A stretch of DNA of 22,614 nt, from contig CBIHLX010000010.1 of the NCBI GenBank assembly GCA_966210935.1, positions 1 through 22,614 of the forward strand, given 5' to 3'. Below are positions 7,142 through 13,491 of the stretch, in pieces (the stretch's first letter is position 1; the number at the start of each line of letters is the position of its first letter). Position numbers and translations under genes: made by a program. The notes under the pieces were generated by a model. The model searched no databases, had not been told where the DNA came from, and saw only the letters and a program-made list of their open reading frames with translations. Source of the DNA: CBIHLX01 sp966210935 (GTDB lineage: Bacteria; Patescibacteriota; Saccharimonadia; Saccharimonadales; Saccharimonadaceae).

Positions 7142-7480
7142 ATGGTCCTCGCAACTAAACAGCACACCGTTACGATTGTCGACAGCGAAGAGTTTAGCAA
7201 CGCCCGCAACGGCCTCACCGGCACAGGAATCACCAACGCCGCAAAAGGCAGGAAGGGGGCGAGCGGCGAGAGCATCAAGCTGTCCATCGAGATTAACGAA
7301 AAGCCTGTGCGTACATACATGCATAGCGTCTGCTACCACGCCGACGGAAGCGTGGAGGTTATCGCCGAAGCAATCGAGATGGGCGATGGCGAGGTGACGG
7401 AATACGATGTCACCTTGACCCTCGGAGTCGATGGCTGGCACGGAACCGCCACGCTAATGTCGCAGAGGCTAATCGACTAA
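7142..7480 (+). CDS. Conserved or orphan hypothetical protein, 112 aa, function unknown
   Basis: I do not recognise this protein. It is 112 aa, soluble looking, with no signal peptide or membrane helix, rich in short beta-type stretches (HTVTIVD, SIKLSIEINE, GSVEVIAEAIEM, YDVTLTL), and has a Lys/Gly-rich segment (about 35-43) and one Cys (64). The frame could begin at 7103, but the promoter at 7074-7102 would start RNA after that codon; the ATG at 7142 has a GGAAGG sequence 9 nt upstream. Its third-position GC and use of AGG arginine codons look higher than in its neighbours, a hint of different origin. A perfect promoter and its own terminator suggest an abundant protein made from a separate transcript. 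It lies between gap and rel with no operon partners. An overlapping minus-strand frame exists but lacks signals. Confidence 0.72.
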   Translation: MVLATKQHTVTIVDSEEFSNARNGLTGTGITNAAKGRKGASGESIKLSIEINEKPVRTYMHSVCYHADGSVEVIAEAIEMGDGEVTEYDVTLTLGVDGWHGTATLMSQRLID

Positions 7481-7486
7481 CACCCC

Positions 7487-7516
7487 GTGCGGGCGCCCAT
7501 CAAACGGCGCCCGCAC
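7487..7516 (+). other. GC-rich perfect hairpin downstream of the orphan gene
   Basis: GTGCGGGCGCC (7487-7497) and GGCGCCCGCAC (7506-7516) form a perfect 11-bp stem with an 8-nt loop, starting 6 nt after the stop at 7480. No T-run follows directly, so it is probably a 3'-end stabilising structure, or acts together with the terminator hairpin 10 nt further on. Confidence 0.7.
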
Positions 7517-7526
7517 ATTACCCACC

Positions 7527-7553
7527 CCACCCTGGCCGGTGGTTTTTTATTTT
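7527..7553 (+). terminator. Rho-independent terminator of the orphan gene
   Basis: CCACC (7527-7531), a 6-nt loop, GGTGG (7538-7542), then TTTTTTATTTT. A short GC stem with a classical T-tract, on the plus strand between the orphan gene and rel. Its T-tract coincides with the place expected for the rel -35. Confidence 0.82.
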
Positions 7554-7571
7554 ATAGAGGTAGTTTATACT
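7543..7571 (+). promoter_or_regulatory. Candidate rel promoter with almost no leader
   Basis: TATACT at 7566-7571 lies 10 nt before the rel ATG, so RNA would begin about 4 nt before the start codon. At 17-nt spacing the -35 is only TTTTTT, part of the upstream terminator. No Shine-Dalgarno sequence precedes the ATG. Confidence 0.45.
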
Positions 7572-7581
7572 AAAACATACG

Positions 7582-9120
7582 ATGAATAAGCAAGAGCTTC
7601 TCGACTACGCAGCACCTCATTACGATGAAGATGCGCTGCTCGAGTTGTCCCATGCAATCGACTTTGCGAGCAGCCACCACGACGGCCAGAAGCGCAAAAG
7701 TGGCGAGCCTTACATCATTCACCCACTTCACGTGGCGTCTATCCTGATTGACTGGGGCATGGATATCGACACCATCCTCGCCGGCGTCCTACATGACACC
7801 GTTGAAGACACTGAAGCTTCCCTCGAAGAAATTGAAAACCTCTTCGGCCACGATGTCGCATTTCTCGTTGATGGCGTCACCAAGGTCTCTCAGGCACGTG
7901 CCGGCATGCGCAACCTTGAAAGCTACCTACCGCAAACCAAAGATAACCTGTCCAAGCTTCTTATCGCCGTCGGGCAAGACGTACGTGTCATCATCATTAA
8001 GCTTGCCGACCGCCTGCATAACCTCTCTACCCTTCAGCACATGAAGCCCGAGAAACAGGTCAAAATTGCTCGCGAGAGCCTCGATGTATTCGCCCCAATG
8101 GCTGATCGCCTTGGTATGGGCCGAGTACGTATGCAGATCGAAGAGCTTGCCTTTAGCTACCTAAGCCCAACCGAATTTCATCACCTTCAGAATGTCATTA
8201 AAAAACGACTCGGCAAAAGCACACGTCGTCTTGGTATCGTTCGCGCCCAAGTTGAACAAGAACTCAAGAAGCAGGGCTTGAAGTTTGAGGTGAATGGACG
8301 CGTTAAGAGTGTCTACAGCCTTCACAAAAAGCTGCAGAAAACCGACGGCAATATGGACGATATTTACGACCTCATGGCGCTGCGCGTCATTGTAGAGTCG
8401 AAAGAAGACTGCTACCGCGTGCTTGGTATCTTGCACAGTATGTACCAGCCAATGATCGCTCGTATCAAAGACTACATTGCCGTGCCGAAACCAAATGGCT
8501 ACCAGAGTCTTCATACGACCGTCATTACTCCAAGCAAGCAGATTGTTGAATTTCAGATTCGCACGTATGACATGCACGAATATGCCGAGCGCGGTCTCGC
8601 GGCCAGCTTCCACTACCATGAGCAAAAGAGCAGTAAAGATTATGTGCGCAAAAAGGGCGCGTCTGCCAGCCTACCGAGTCAGCTGCAGTGGATTAGTCAG
8701 CTCCAAGAAATTGCCACTCGCCTGCGAAACGGTGAGGATATCCCTGAGGACCAACTCAATATTGACCTTTTTGGTAATCGCATTTTTGTCTACTCACCAA
8801 AAGGAGATATTTACAATCTTCCCGAAGGTGCACTTCCGCTCGATTTTGCCTACCTTGTCCATACTGATATTGGCATGCACGCCTACGGTTTCCGCGTAAA
8901 CGGTAATATTCACGCTTTTGATAAACCCCTCCAGAACGGTGATGTCGTCGAAGTCATTACCCGCAAGCTGCCGCAACCAAAGCAGGCCTGGCTCGATCTG
9001 GTCACGACGACCCACGCCCGCACAAAACTTCGCGCGCAGCTAAAGCAAATGGGAGTGATCGAAACAGTATCCCATGCTGCGGCAATCATCCGCGAGAAAG
9101 CCTCCCGCAAAAAGAAATAA
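7582..9120 (+). CDS. rel: RelA/SpoT-family (p)ppGpp synthetase/hydrolase, short form
   Basis: A 512-aa enzyme of the alarmone (p)ppGpp, the stringent-response signal. Domain order: HD hydrolase (about 20-195, with HP at 47-48, HD at 71-72 in HDTVEDT and ADRLHNL at 142-148), synthetase (about 200-345, with GRVKSVYSLHKK, YDLMALRVIV, RIKDYIAVPKPNGYQSLH and EFQIRT), and TGS (about 400-462). The RxKD motif (294-297) is the type found in bifunctional Rel/SpoT rather than synthetase-only RelA. The protein ends soon after the TGS, inside the first helical segment (ARTKLRAQLKQ), whereas usual long Rel proteins are about 700-750 aa with zinc-finger/coiled and ACT/RRM domains. A TAA and a good terminator follow, so this is not a window or frameshift effect at the end shown. 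Both active sites look intact. Confidence 0.95.
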   Translation: MNKQELLDYAAPHYDEDALLELSHAIDFASSHHDGQKRKSGEPYIIHPLHVASILIDWGMDIDTILAGVLHDTVEDTEASLEEIENLFGHDVAFLVDGVTKVSQARAGMRNLESYLPQTKDNLSKLLIAVGQDVRVIIIKLADRLHNLSTLQHMKPEKQVKIARESLDVFAPMADRLGMGRVRMQIEELAFSYLSPTEFHHLQNVIKKRLGKSTRRLGIVRAQVEQELKKQGLKFEVNGRVKSVYSLHKKLQKTDGNMDDIYDLMALRVIVESKEDCYRVLGILHSMYQPMIARIKDYIAVPKPNGYQSLHTTVITPSKQIVEFQIRTYDMHEYAERGLAASFHYHEQKSSKDYVRKKGASASLPSQLQWISQLQEIATRLRNGEDIPEDQLNIDLFGNRIFVYSPKGDIYNLPEGALPLDFAYLVHTDIGMHAYGFRVNGNIHAFDKPLQNGDVVEVITRKLPQPKQAWLDLVTTTHARTKLRAQLKQMGVIETVSHAAAIIREKASRKKK

Positions 9121-9147
9121 CCAGCCCTACGAGCTGGTTATTTTTAT
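9118..9147. terminator. Bidirectional terminator between rel and ppa
   Basis: TAACCAGC (9118-9125) and GCTGGTTA (9133-9140) form a perfect 8-bp stem with a 7-nt loop that begins in the rel stop codon. T-rich sequence follows on both strands (TTTTTATAG on plus, TTTCTTTTTG on minus), so it can end both convergent genes. Confidence 0.82.
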
Positions 9148-9159
9148 AGAGAGAATCCT

Positions 9160-9690
9160 TTAACGCTTGTTCCAGCGCTCGATTGACTCGTGAATCACTT
9201 CTTTTGCTTCACTTACATCACCCCAGCTCTTCACAATAGTCGTGCCCGGCTTCTTAAGGTCTTTGTAGTGATTGAAGTGGAACTCAATTTGCTTAAGTAG
9301 CTGCTCCGGCAGATCCTCAAGAGCAGTGACGGCGTTGCCGGTATTACGGTCATCGGCAGGTACAACAACAACCTTATCGTCAACTTCACCATCATCCTCA
9401 AACTTCATCACACCAATCACACGAGCTTCCAGGAAGATACCCGTCGAAAGTGGCTCATTGGTGATAATCAATACGTCAAGCTCGTCGCCATCTTCATCGA
9501 GTGTCTGTGGAATAAAACCGTAGTTGGTTGGCTTTGCGAAAATCGCAGGCTCAACACGGTCGAGCTGCATTACCGCAAGCTCACGGTTCCATTCAATTTT
9601 ATGGCTGCTGCCAGCCGGAATTTCGACAACCACATTGATCACGCCGCCATCGACGTCACCTGGTGTCAGGATTTTGTTAAAATCAGCCAT
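9160..9690 (-). CDS. ppa: Inorganic pyrophosphatase, family I
   Basis: A 176-aa soluble pyrophosphatase that hydrolyses PPi to two phosphates and so drives biosynthetic and polymerisation reactions. Seen: VEIPAGSSHKIEWN (22-35) with the active-site Lys and Glu, FAKPTNYGFIP (51-61) with the Tyr, the metal-binding acidic motif DEDGDELDVLI (65-75), and VVVPADDRN farther on. Length matches prokaryotic family I enzymes. The ATG at 9690 has an AAGGAG upstream. It stands alone, convergent with rel and divergent from the glycerophosphodiesterase gene. Confidence 0.97.
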   Translation of the reverse strand: MADFNKILTPGDVDGGVINVVVEIPAGSSHKIEWNRELAVMQLDRVEPAIFAKPTNYGFIPQTLDEDGDELDVLIITNEPLSTGIFLEARVIGVMKFEDDGEVDDKVVVVPADDRNTGNAVTALEDLPEQLLKQIEFHFNHYKDLKKPGTTIVKSWGDVSEAKEVIHESIERWNKR

Positions 9691-9715
9691 CGCTTCTCCT
9701 TTACTTACTCCCTCT

Positions 9716-9745
9716 ATAGTAGCAAATCTGATATCATAGGGACAA
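9716..9745 (-). promoter_or_regulatory. Probable ppa promoter, overlapping the start region of the divergent gene
   Basis: On the minus strand, TTGTCC (9740-9745), an 18-nt spacer, then TACTAT (9716-9721), followed by AAGGAG and the ppa ATG. The whole divergent gap (9691-9747) is 57 nt. A plus-strand TATCAT (9732-9737) 10 nt before the next ATG is a weak -10 for that gene, so the two promoters would overlap. Confidence 0.45.
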
Positions 9746-9747
9746 CG

Positions 9748-10452
9748 ATGTTAACTATTGGTCACCGCGGAGCGGCGGGCGTGGCACCCGAAAACAGTCT
9801 TGAAGCTCTGCGCGCTGGCGTAGATGCTGGTGCAGATATGCTGGAGTTTGACATCCATCTAACTGCCGATCGCATCCCTGTTCTTATCCATGACAACAAC
9901 CTCATGCGCACACACAAGAAGCGGATGTTTGTTCATAGCTCGACACTCGCAGAGCTCCGGGAGGCAACCGCCGACTCACATAGCCCGATTGTGACACTCG
10001 AAGAAGTGTTCGAAGAATTTTACGGCAAAGTACTTCTCAATATTGAGATCAAACAGCGCGGCGTCGCCAAGGATTTGGTTGCATTTCTTAAATCGAAATA
10101 CGTCAAAAAAGCAGCCGATTGGGAGAATTTTGTCTTCTCCTCTTTTTACGCCACAGAGCTTCTAGCGCTACGTCACCTCGCATCAAAGGCGACTCTCTGG
10201 CTCCTGCACAACCGCAATCCTTTCATCTTTATTGCATACGCACGCCTAATCCAGCTAGATGGCGTCGGCTTCCACCGCCTCTACATCAATGAACTAGCCC
10301 TGGAAATAGCCAAAAAGACCAATCTATTTACCTACGCCTATACCGTTAATCGCCCTCACACGGCTTTGATTTTATCTCGCAAAGGACTTGATGCCATCGT
10401 TACCGACTATCCCGCAAAGATCCTAAAAGAAATCAAAAAAGAACGCGCCTAA
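9748..10452 (+). CDS. Glycerophosphodiester phosphodiesterase family protein
   Basis: A 234-aa GDPD-family TIM-barrel enzyme that hydrolyses glycerophosphodiesters to glycerol-3-P and an alcohol. Visible: HRG (6-8), PEN (14-16), EFD (33-35), the general-acid HD (48-49), and NIEIKQ near residue 105: the usual Glu, Asp, His and Glu-x-Lys active-site set. No signal peptide, so it is probably cytoplasmic. The frame is open back to 9601, but that part overlaps ppa and has no family similarity; the family starts at the MLTIGHRG chosen here. Its TAA overlaps the TAG of trxB on the opposite strand. In a genome expected to lack lipid synthesis it may recycle host-derived deacylated phospholipids (inference). 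Confidence 0.93.
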   Translation: MLTIGHRGAAGVAPENSLEALRAGVDAGADMLEFDIHLTADRIPVLIHDNNLMRTHKKRMFVHSSTLAELREATADSHSPIVTLEEVFEEFYGKVLLNIEIKQRGVAKDLVAFLKSKYVKKAADWENFVFSSFYATELLALRHLASKATLWLLHNRNPFIFIAYARLIQLDGVGFHRLYINELALEIAKKTNLFTYAYTVNRPHTALILSRKGLDAIVTDYPAKILKEIKKERA

Positions 10453-10466
10453 GCGCGTTTCTTTTC
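10442..10466. terminator. Bidirectional terminator embedded in overlapping 3' ends of two genes
   Basis: AACGCGC (10442-10448) and GCGCGTT (10453-10459) with a CTAA loop that contains the stop codons of both convergent genes (TAA on plus, TAG on minus). T-rich tracts follow on both sides (TTTCTTTTC on plus, TCTTTTTTGAT on minus). Confidence 0.8.
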
Positions 10467-11387
10467 ATCAAGATACTCTCGTATCGAAAGGGCTGCCGTT
10501 GCCCCTTCGCCGACTGCACTAGCAATCTGCATCGTCGCGCCGCTGCGTACATCGCCACTCGCAAATACACCAGGCATGGAAGTCTCGAGGTGCTGATTAG
10601 TTTTGATCAGTCCTTGTTCATCAAGTTCAACACCAGTATCAACCAGGAACTGAGTATTTGGCTTAAGACCCACGAATACAAAGATGCCGTCGGTCAAAAA
10701 CTCAGTCGGCTCGCCGTCTTTTAGAGCCGCAACAGAAGTCACCCGACCTTCCGTAGTAACAATTTCGGTCGGAATTGTACCAAGATGCACTGTAATCTTG
10801 CCAGCAGCAACCTGCTCTTCAAGATCTCGCTGCAATACTTCGCTCGCCTTGATCGTACTACGTACTAGTAGATCAATATGCGTGGTGTATCGTGTCAGGA
10901 AAAGAGCCTCCTGTACGGCAGAGTTACCGCCGCCGACAACTACAAGGCGCTTATCGCGGTAGAAGGCGCCGTCACAGGTAGCACAATAGTGCACACCTCG
11001 TCCGTAATATTCAGCCTCACCGGGAATACCAAGTTTATTATAATCACTGCCGGTCGCGATTAGCACTGTGTGCGCACGCACATCGGTACCATCTACCGTC
11101 ACCACCTTTACGCCGTCTTCATCGCGAATAGCCGACACATCACCAAACTCGATATGCGCCCCAAAGCGCTCAGCCTGCTTCTCAAGCTGACCTGCAAGCT
11201 TCAAGCCCTCGATTCCATCGGGAAACCCTGGGTAGTTATCAACTTGGTCAGTAATGGCAGCCAGGCCGCCGATTACACCCTTTTCATAGAGTACTGTGTC
11301 GATATCTTCACGTGTCGTATACACTGCCGCTGCTAGCGCGCTTGGGCCAGCACCCACCATGATCACATCACGAATTGCTTCACTCAT
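10449..11387 (-). CDS. trxB: Thioredoxin reductase-like flavoprotein
   Basis: A 312-aa low-molecular-weight thioredoxin reductase, a cytosolic FAD enzyme that keeps thioredoxin-type dithiols reduced. Seen: the FAD motif MVGAGPSALAAA (10-21), ATG at 111-113, the redox-active CATCDG (Cys135, Cys138), the second nucleotide motif GGGNSA (152-157), and the FAD-binding FASGDVRSGA near the C-terminus. The NADPH-binding HRRxxxR motif of the E. coli type is absent: the segment reads VRSTIKASEVLQ (175-186), closer to what I recall of NADH-using AhpF proteins, so NADH or another donor is possible. It is the second gene of a unit with the FKBP gene, 12 nt downstream of it. Confidence 0.92.
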   Translation of the reverse strand: MSEAIRDVIMVGAGPSALAAAVYTTREDIDTVLYEKGVIGGLAAITDQVDNYPGFPDGIEGLKLAGQLEKQAERFGAHIEFGDVSAIRDEDGVKVVTVDGTDVRAHTVLIATGSDYNKLGIPGEAEYYGRGVHYCATCDGAFYRDKRLVVVGGGNSAVQEALFLTRYTTHIDLLVRSTIKASEVLQRDLEEQVAAGKITVHLGTIPTEIVTTEGRVTSVAALKDGEPTEFLTDGIFVFVGLKPNTQFLVDTGVELDEQGLIKTNQHLETSMPGVFASGDVRSGATMQIASAVGEGATAALSIREYLDEKKRA

Positions 11388-11399
11388 TGTATGTCCGCC

Positions 11400-11942
11400 T
11401 TATTTTGCTTCAAGAATTTCTACGATAAATACCAGTGGGCCAGTTGGCTGGCCGGTGCCATTGTCGACATTGCCGTAGGCCTTGTCGGCCGGAATAGTTA
11501 GCTTCACAGTTGAGCCCACTTTTTGACCTGCGAGTCCCTCTTTCCAGCCAGCAATCACGCCGTTGAGGCCAAACTCAATCGGACTAAGTGTGCCGCTCTT
11601 CTTGCTGCTATCAAAGATCTGTCCGTCAGCAGTCCAGCCAAAGTAGTTGACCTTTACTGTCGACGCATCGGTTACTACCGCACCGCTGCCTTCTTTAAGC
11701 ACATCAACCTTTAGCGCCGTGACGCTACTCGCATCAAATGATTCAGCCTTGTAACCCTCAAGTGGCTCGTTTGCCTTACGCATCTCGGCAATATACTGCT
11801 CATAAGCCTTTTGTTGAGCCTCGGCATCAGACTGCTCATTTTGCGGGATAAGCACCATCGCTGCAAAACCTGCCAGTGTTCCCACTAGCATGACAATTGC
11901 AATTATCCATATACCAATACGTTGGCCTGTTTGTGTCGCCAT
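11400..11942 (-). CDS. Membrane-anchored FKBP-type peptidyl-prolyl isomerase
   Basis: A 180-aa protein with a short N-terminal tail, one hydrophobic helix (about 9-31) acting as an uncleaved anchor, a charged helical linker (about 36-75), then a C-terminal FKBP domain (about 88-179) facing outward. FKBP landmarks: VKVNYFGWTADGQIFDSS, IEFGLNGVIAGWKEGL, VGSTVKLTIPADKAYG, and PLVFIVEILEAK at the C-terminus. It would catalyse proline isomerisation during folding of exported or surface proteins. First gene of the unit with thioredoxin reductase, so both may serve protein folding and thiol homeostasis. An extended -10 lies 32 nt upstream of the ATG. Confidence 0.93.
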   Translation of the reverse strand: MATQTGQRIGIWIIAIVMLVGTLAGFAAMVLIPQNEQSDAEAQQKAYEQYIAEMRKANEPLEGYKAESFDASSVTALKVDVLKEGSGAVVTDASTVKVNYFGWTADGQIFDSSKKSGTLSPIEFGLNGVIAGWKEGLAGQKVGSTVKLTIPADKAYGNVDNGTGQPTGPLVFIVEILEAK

Positions 11943-11974
11943 ATCTACTCTTCCCTCACATTTAAACTTGTTCT

Positions 11975-11983
11975 AGTATACCA
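11975..11983 (-). promoter_or_regulatory. Extended -10 promoter of the FKBP-trxB unit
   Basis: TGGTATACT on the minus strand (TATACT at 11975-11980) is an extended -10 element; no good -35 is seen. It lies in the 71-nt gap after ndh, where I see no convincing terminator (only a 5-bp stem without T-tract), so readthrough from the respiratory operon into FKBP-trxB is possible. Confidence 0.5.
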
Positions 11984-12013
11984 AATCTAGTGTCGTTTGA
12001 CTGCACTACGACG

Positions 12014-13186
12014 CTATTTCTGCGACGCATCATCTTCGTAAACACGCGATGCACGCCACACACCCAGAGCCTGGCCAATTGGCAGTAGGTCGTTATAACC
12101 CATAAAATCGGCCGCACGGCGCAACATTGCGCCAACTAATCCTGTAAAGCGTAGACCATGCCATTCAAAAATTGCCCAGAATGGTCCTACCGGCACAACT
12201 ACTGGTGGCTTAACTGCCTTATAGACCTTTGGCTTTTGACCATTGAGCTCCCGTTTGATATTGCGTGCCACAAATAGGGCATCGTGCAGAGCGGTTTGTG
12301 CCAAGCCGGTATACTGCGTCGCTGCATTATCACCCATGACATAGACATTATCCGCTGCCTTCAAATACGCATCAACATTCACACGGCCATTCGGCGCAAA
12401 TGTAAACTGCTGATCGTGCTGCGCATAAAAAGGATGGTTAGCAACACCGGATGTCCAGATAACCGTACGGCTCCGGATATCGATGTCTCCCATCTTGAGT
12501 TCGTCTTCAGACTCAGATTTGACTGCAGTATTCGTATATACCGTTACGCCAAGCTTATGCAAACGCTCCGCAACCAGTCGGCTCGCTTTTTCGCCCATAC
12601 GAGGTAAGACCCGTGGAGCAGCTTCAACAAGATCAATCTTGATAGGATGATCTTCTAGCTTATAGTGGGCACATAGACGGCGCAGATACGCACCCATGGC
12701 GGCCGCCAACTCAACGCCAGTTGGCCCACCTCCGACGATCACGTAGTGACTATCGGGCGTGTGGCGGCTCGTAAACTCATCGCGCAGGTGTGCCTGCAGA
12801 CGTCGGATTTCTTCAACCGACTTAATACCATGAGCGTGCTTCTCAAGCCCCTTAATGCCAAAGTATGTCGTCACCGTACCGAGTGCAAAGAGCACTTTAT
12901 CGTAATGATACAACTTACCACTAGCACCCGTAACAACTTGCGCCTTAGCATCAAGGTCTGTAATTGTATCGTGCACCAGCTTCACTCGTGACTTGTTTTT
13001 AAATATCGTCTTCAGTGGCACCCAAGATTCTAGGTGACTGTGCCCTGTTGCTGTCGAATAGAGCGCTGGATAATACTGAAAGTCCTTCTTATCACTAATA
13101 AGGGTCACCTTCGCAGATGGGTGCGACGCAAGCTCTAGGGCAGCCTTTACGCCAGCAAAACCGCCACCAACAATCGTAATATGCAT
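12014..13186 (-). CDS. ndh: Type II NADH dehydrogenase (NDH-2)
   Basis: A 390-aa single-subunit flavoprotein that passes electrons from NADH to membrane quinone without pumping protons. Two Rossmann folds are visible: FAD-binding ITIVGGGFAGVKAALEL (3-19) and NADH-binding YVIVGGGPTGVELAAAMG (about 147-164), plus VYVMGDNAA near residue 285 that closes the FAD site. The C-terminal part (AIFEWHGLRFTGLVGAMLRRA) is amphipathic and would attach the enzyme to the membrane. It is the last gene of the cyo operon, starting 28 nt after the small membrane protein, with a purine-rich AAAGAGA before the ATG. The placement links NADH oxidation directly to the terminal oxidase. Sulfide:quinone oxidoreductase is a relative, but I see no matching cysteine pair. 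Confidence 0.9.
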   Translation of the reverse strand: MHITIVGGGFAGVKAALELASHPSAKVTLISDKKDFQYYPALYSTATGHSHLESWVPLKTIFKNKSRVKLVHDTITDLDAKAQVVTGASGKLYHYDKVLFALGTVTTYFGIKGLEKHAHGIKSVEEIRRLQAHLRDEFTSRHTPDSHYVIVGGGPTGVELAAAMGAYLRRLCAHYKLEDHPIKIDLVEAAPRVLPRMGEKASRLVAERLHKLGVTVYTNTAVKSESEDELKMGDIDIRSRTVIWTSGVANHPFYAQHDQQFTFAPNGRVNVDAYLKAADNVYVMGDNAATQYTGLAQTALHDALFVARNIKRELNGQKPKVYKAVKPPVVVPVGPFWAIFEWHGLRFTGLVGAMLRRAADFMGYNDLLPIGQALGVWRASRVYEDDASQK

Positions 13187-13214
13187 GTACTGTCTCTTTC
13201 TGTCTAATGTCTAG

Positions 13215-13472
13215 TTATCTATTTGTTTGTATCGCCAAGCGACGGTGCGCCGCAAAGCCAAGTACACCTGCAAGCATCGTGTATATAAGTCCACTAACAC
13301 AAAGGTGCAGAAGACTGACTGATTCCAGCAGCATGAGCGCACTACCACTAGCAACCGTTGCACCGACTAGTACATGACTAGCCATAACAACACGACGAGA
13401 AGCGGTCGCGAGCCCAAGTACACTGCAAACAATACTTGCACATGCTATCAATACGTGAAGCATAATCATCAT
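13215..13472 (-). CDS. Small three-helix membrane protein of the respiratory operon, unknown function
   Basis: An 85-aa protein that I do not recognise. Three hydrophobic segments (about 3-23, 28-50 and 52-75) end in a basic tail (HRRLAIQTNR), predicting an integral membrane protein. Histidines sit at or near helix positions (6, 33, 56, 76), which could bind heme or interact with quinone or oxidase subunits; this is speculation. The frame is open further upstream to 13517, but that part overlaps cyoE; I chose the ATG at 13472 (two alternative in-frame ATGs lie at 13469 and 13463). A TGGTATACT extended -10 ends 7 nt before it, so besides co-transcription it may have a leaderless internal promoter. 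It sits between cyoE and ndh, which suggests a role in oxidase assembly or electron transfer. Confidence 0.68.
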   Translation of the reverse strand: MMIMLHVLIACASIVCSVLGLATASRRVVMASHVLVGATVASGSALMLLESVSLLHLCVSGLIYTMLAGVLGFAAHRRLAIQTNR

Positions 13473-13479
13473 ATCGTTC

Positions 13480-13488
13480 AGTATACCA
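13480..13488 (-). promoter_or_regulatory. Possible internal extended -10 promoter before the small membrane protein and ndh
   Basis: TGGTATACT on the minus strand, TATACT at 13480-13485, 7 nt before the chosen ATG; it begins just after the cyoE stop. It would give a leaderless RNA for the small protein plus ndh. No -35 was assigned because the element lies against coding sequence. Confidence 0.4.
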
Positions 13489-13491
13489 TCA

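Noticed and set aside
7091..7441. Minus-strand 116-codon frame opposite the orphan gene
   Set aside because: The plus-strand frame has a perfect promoter, a plausible ribosome site and a terminator; the minus frame has none and would run into the promoter region.
9601..9747. Upstream extension of the glycerophosphodiesterase frame
   Set aside because: It overlaps ppa antisense and shows no family similarity; the family N-terminus begins at 9748.
11943..12013. Possible terminator after ndh
   Set aside because: Only 5-bp stems without a T-tract are visible.
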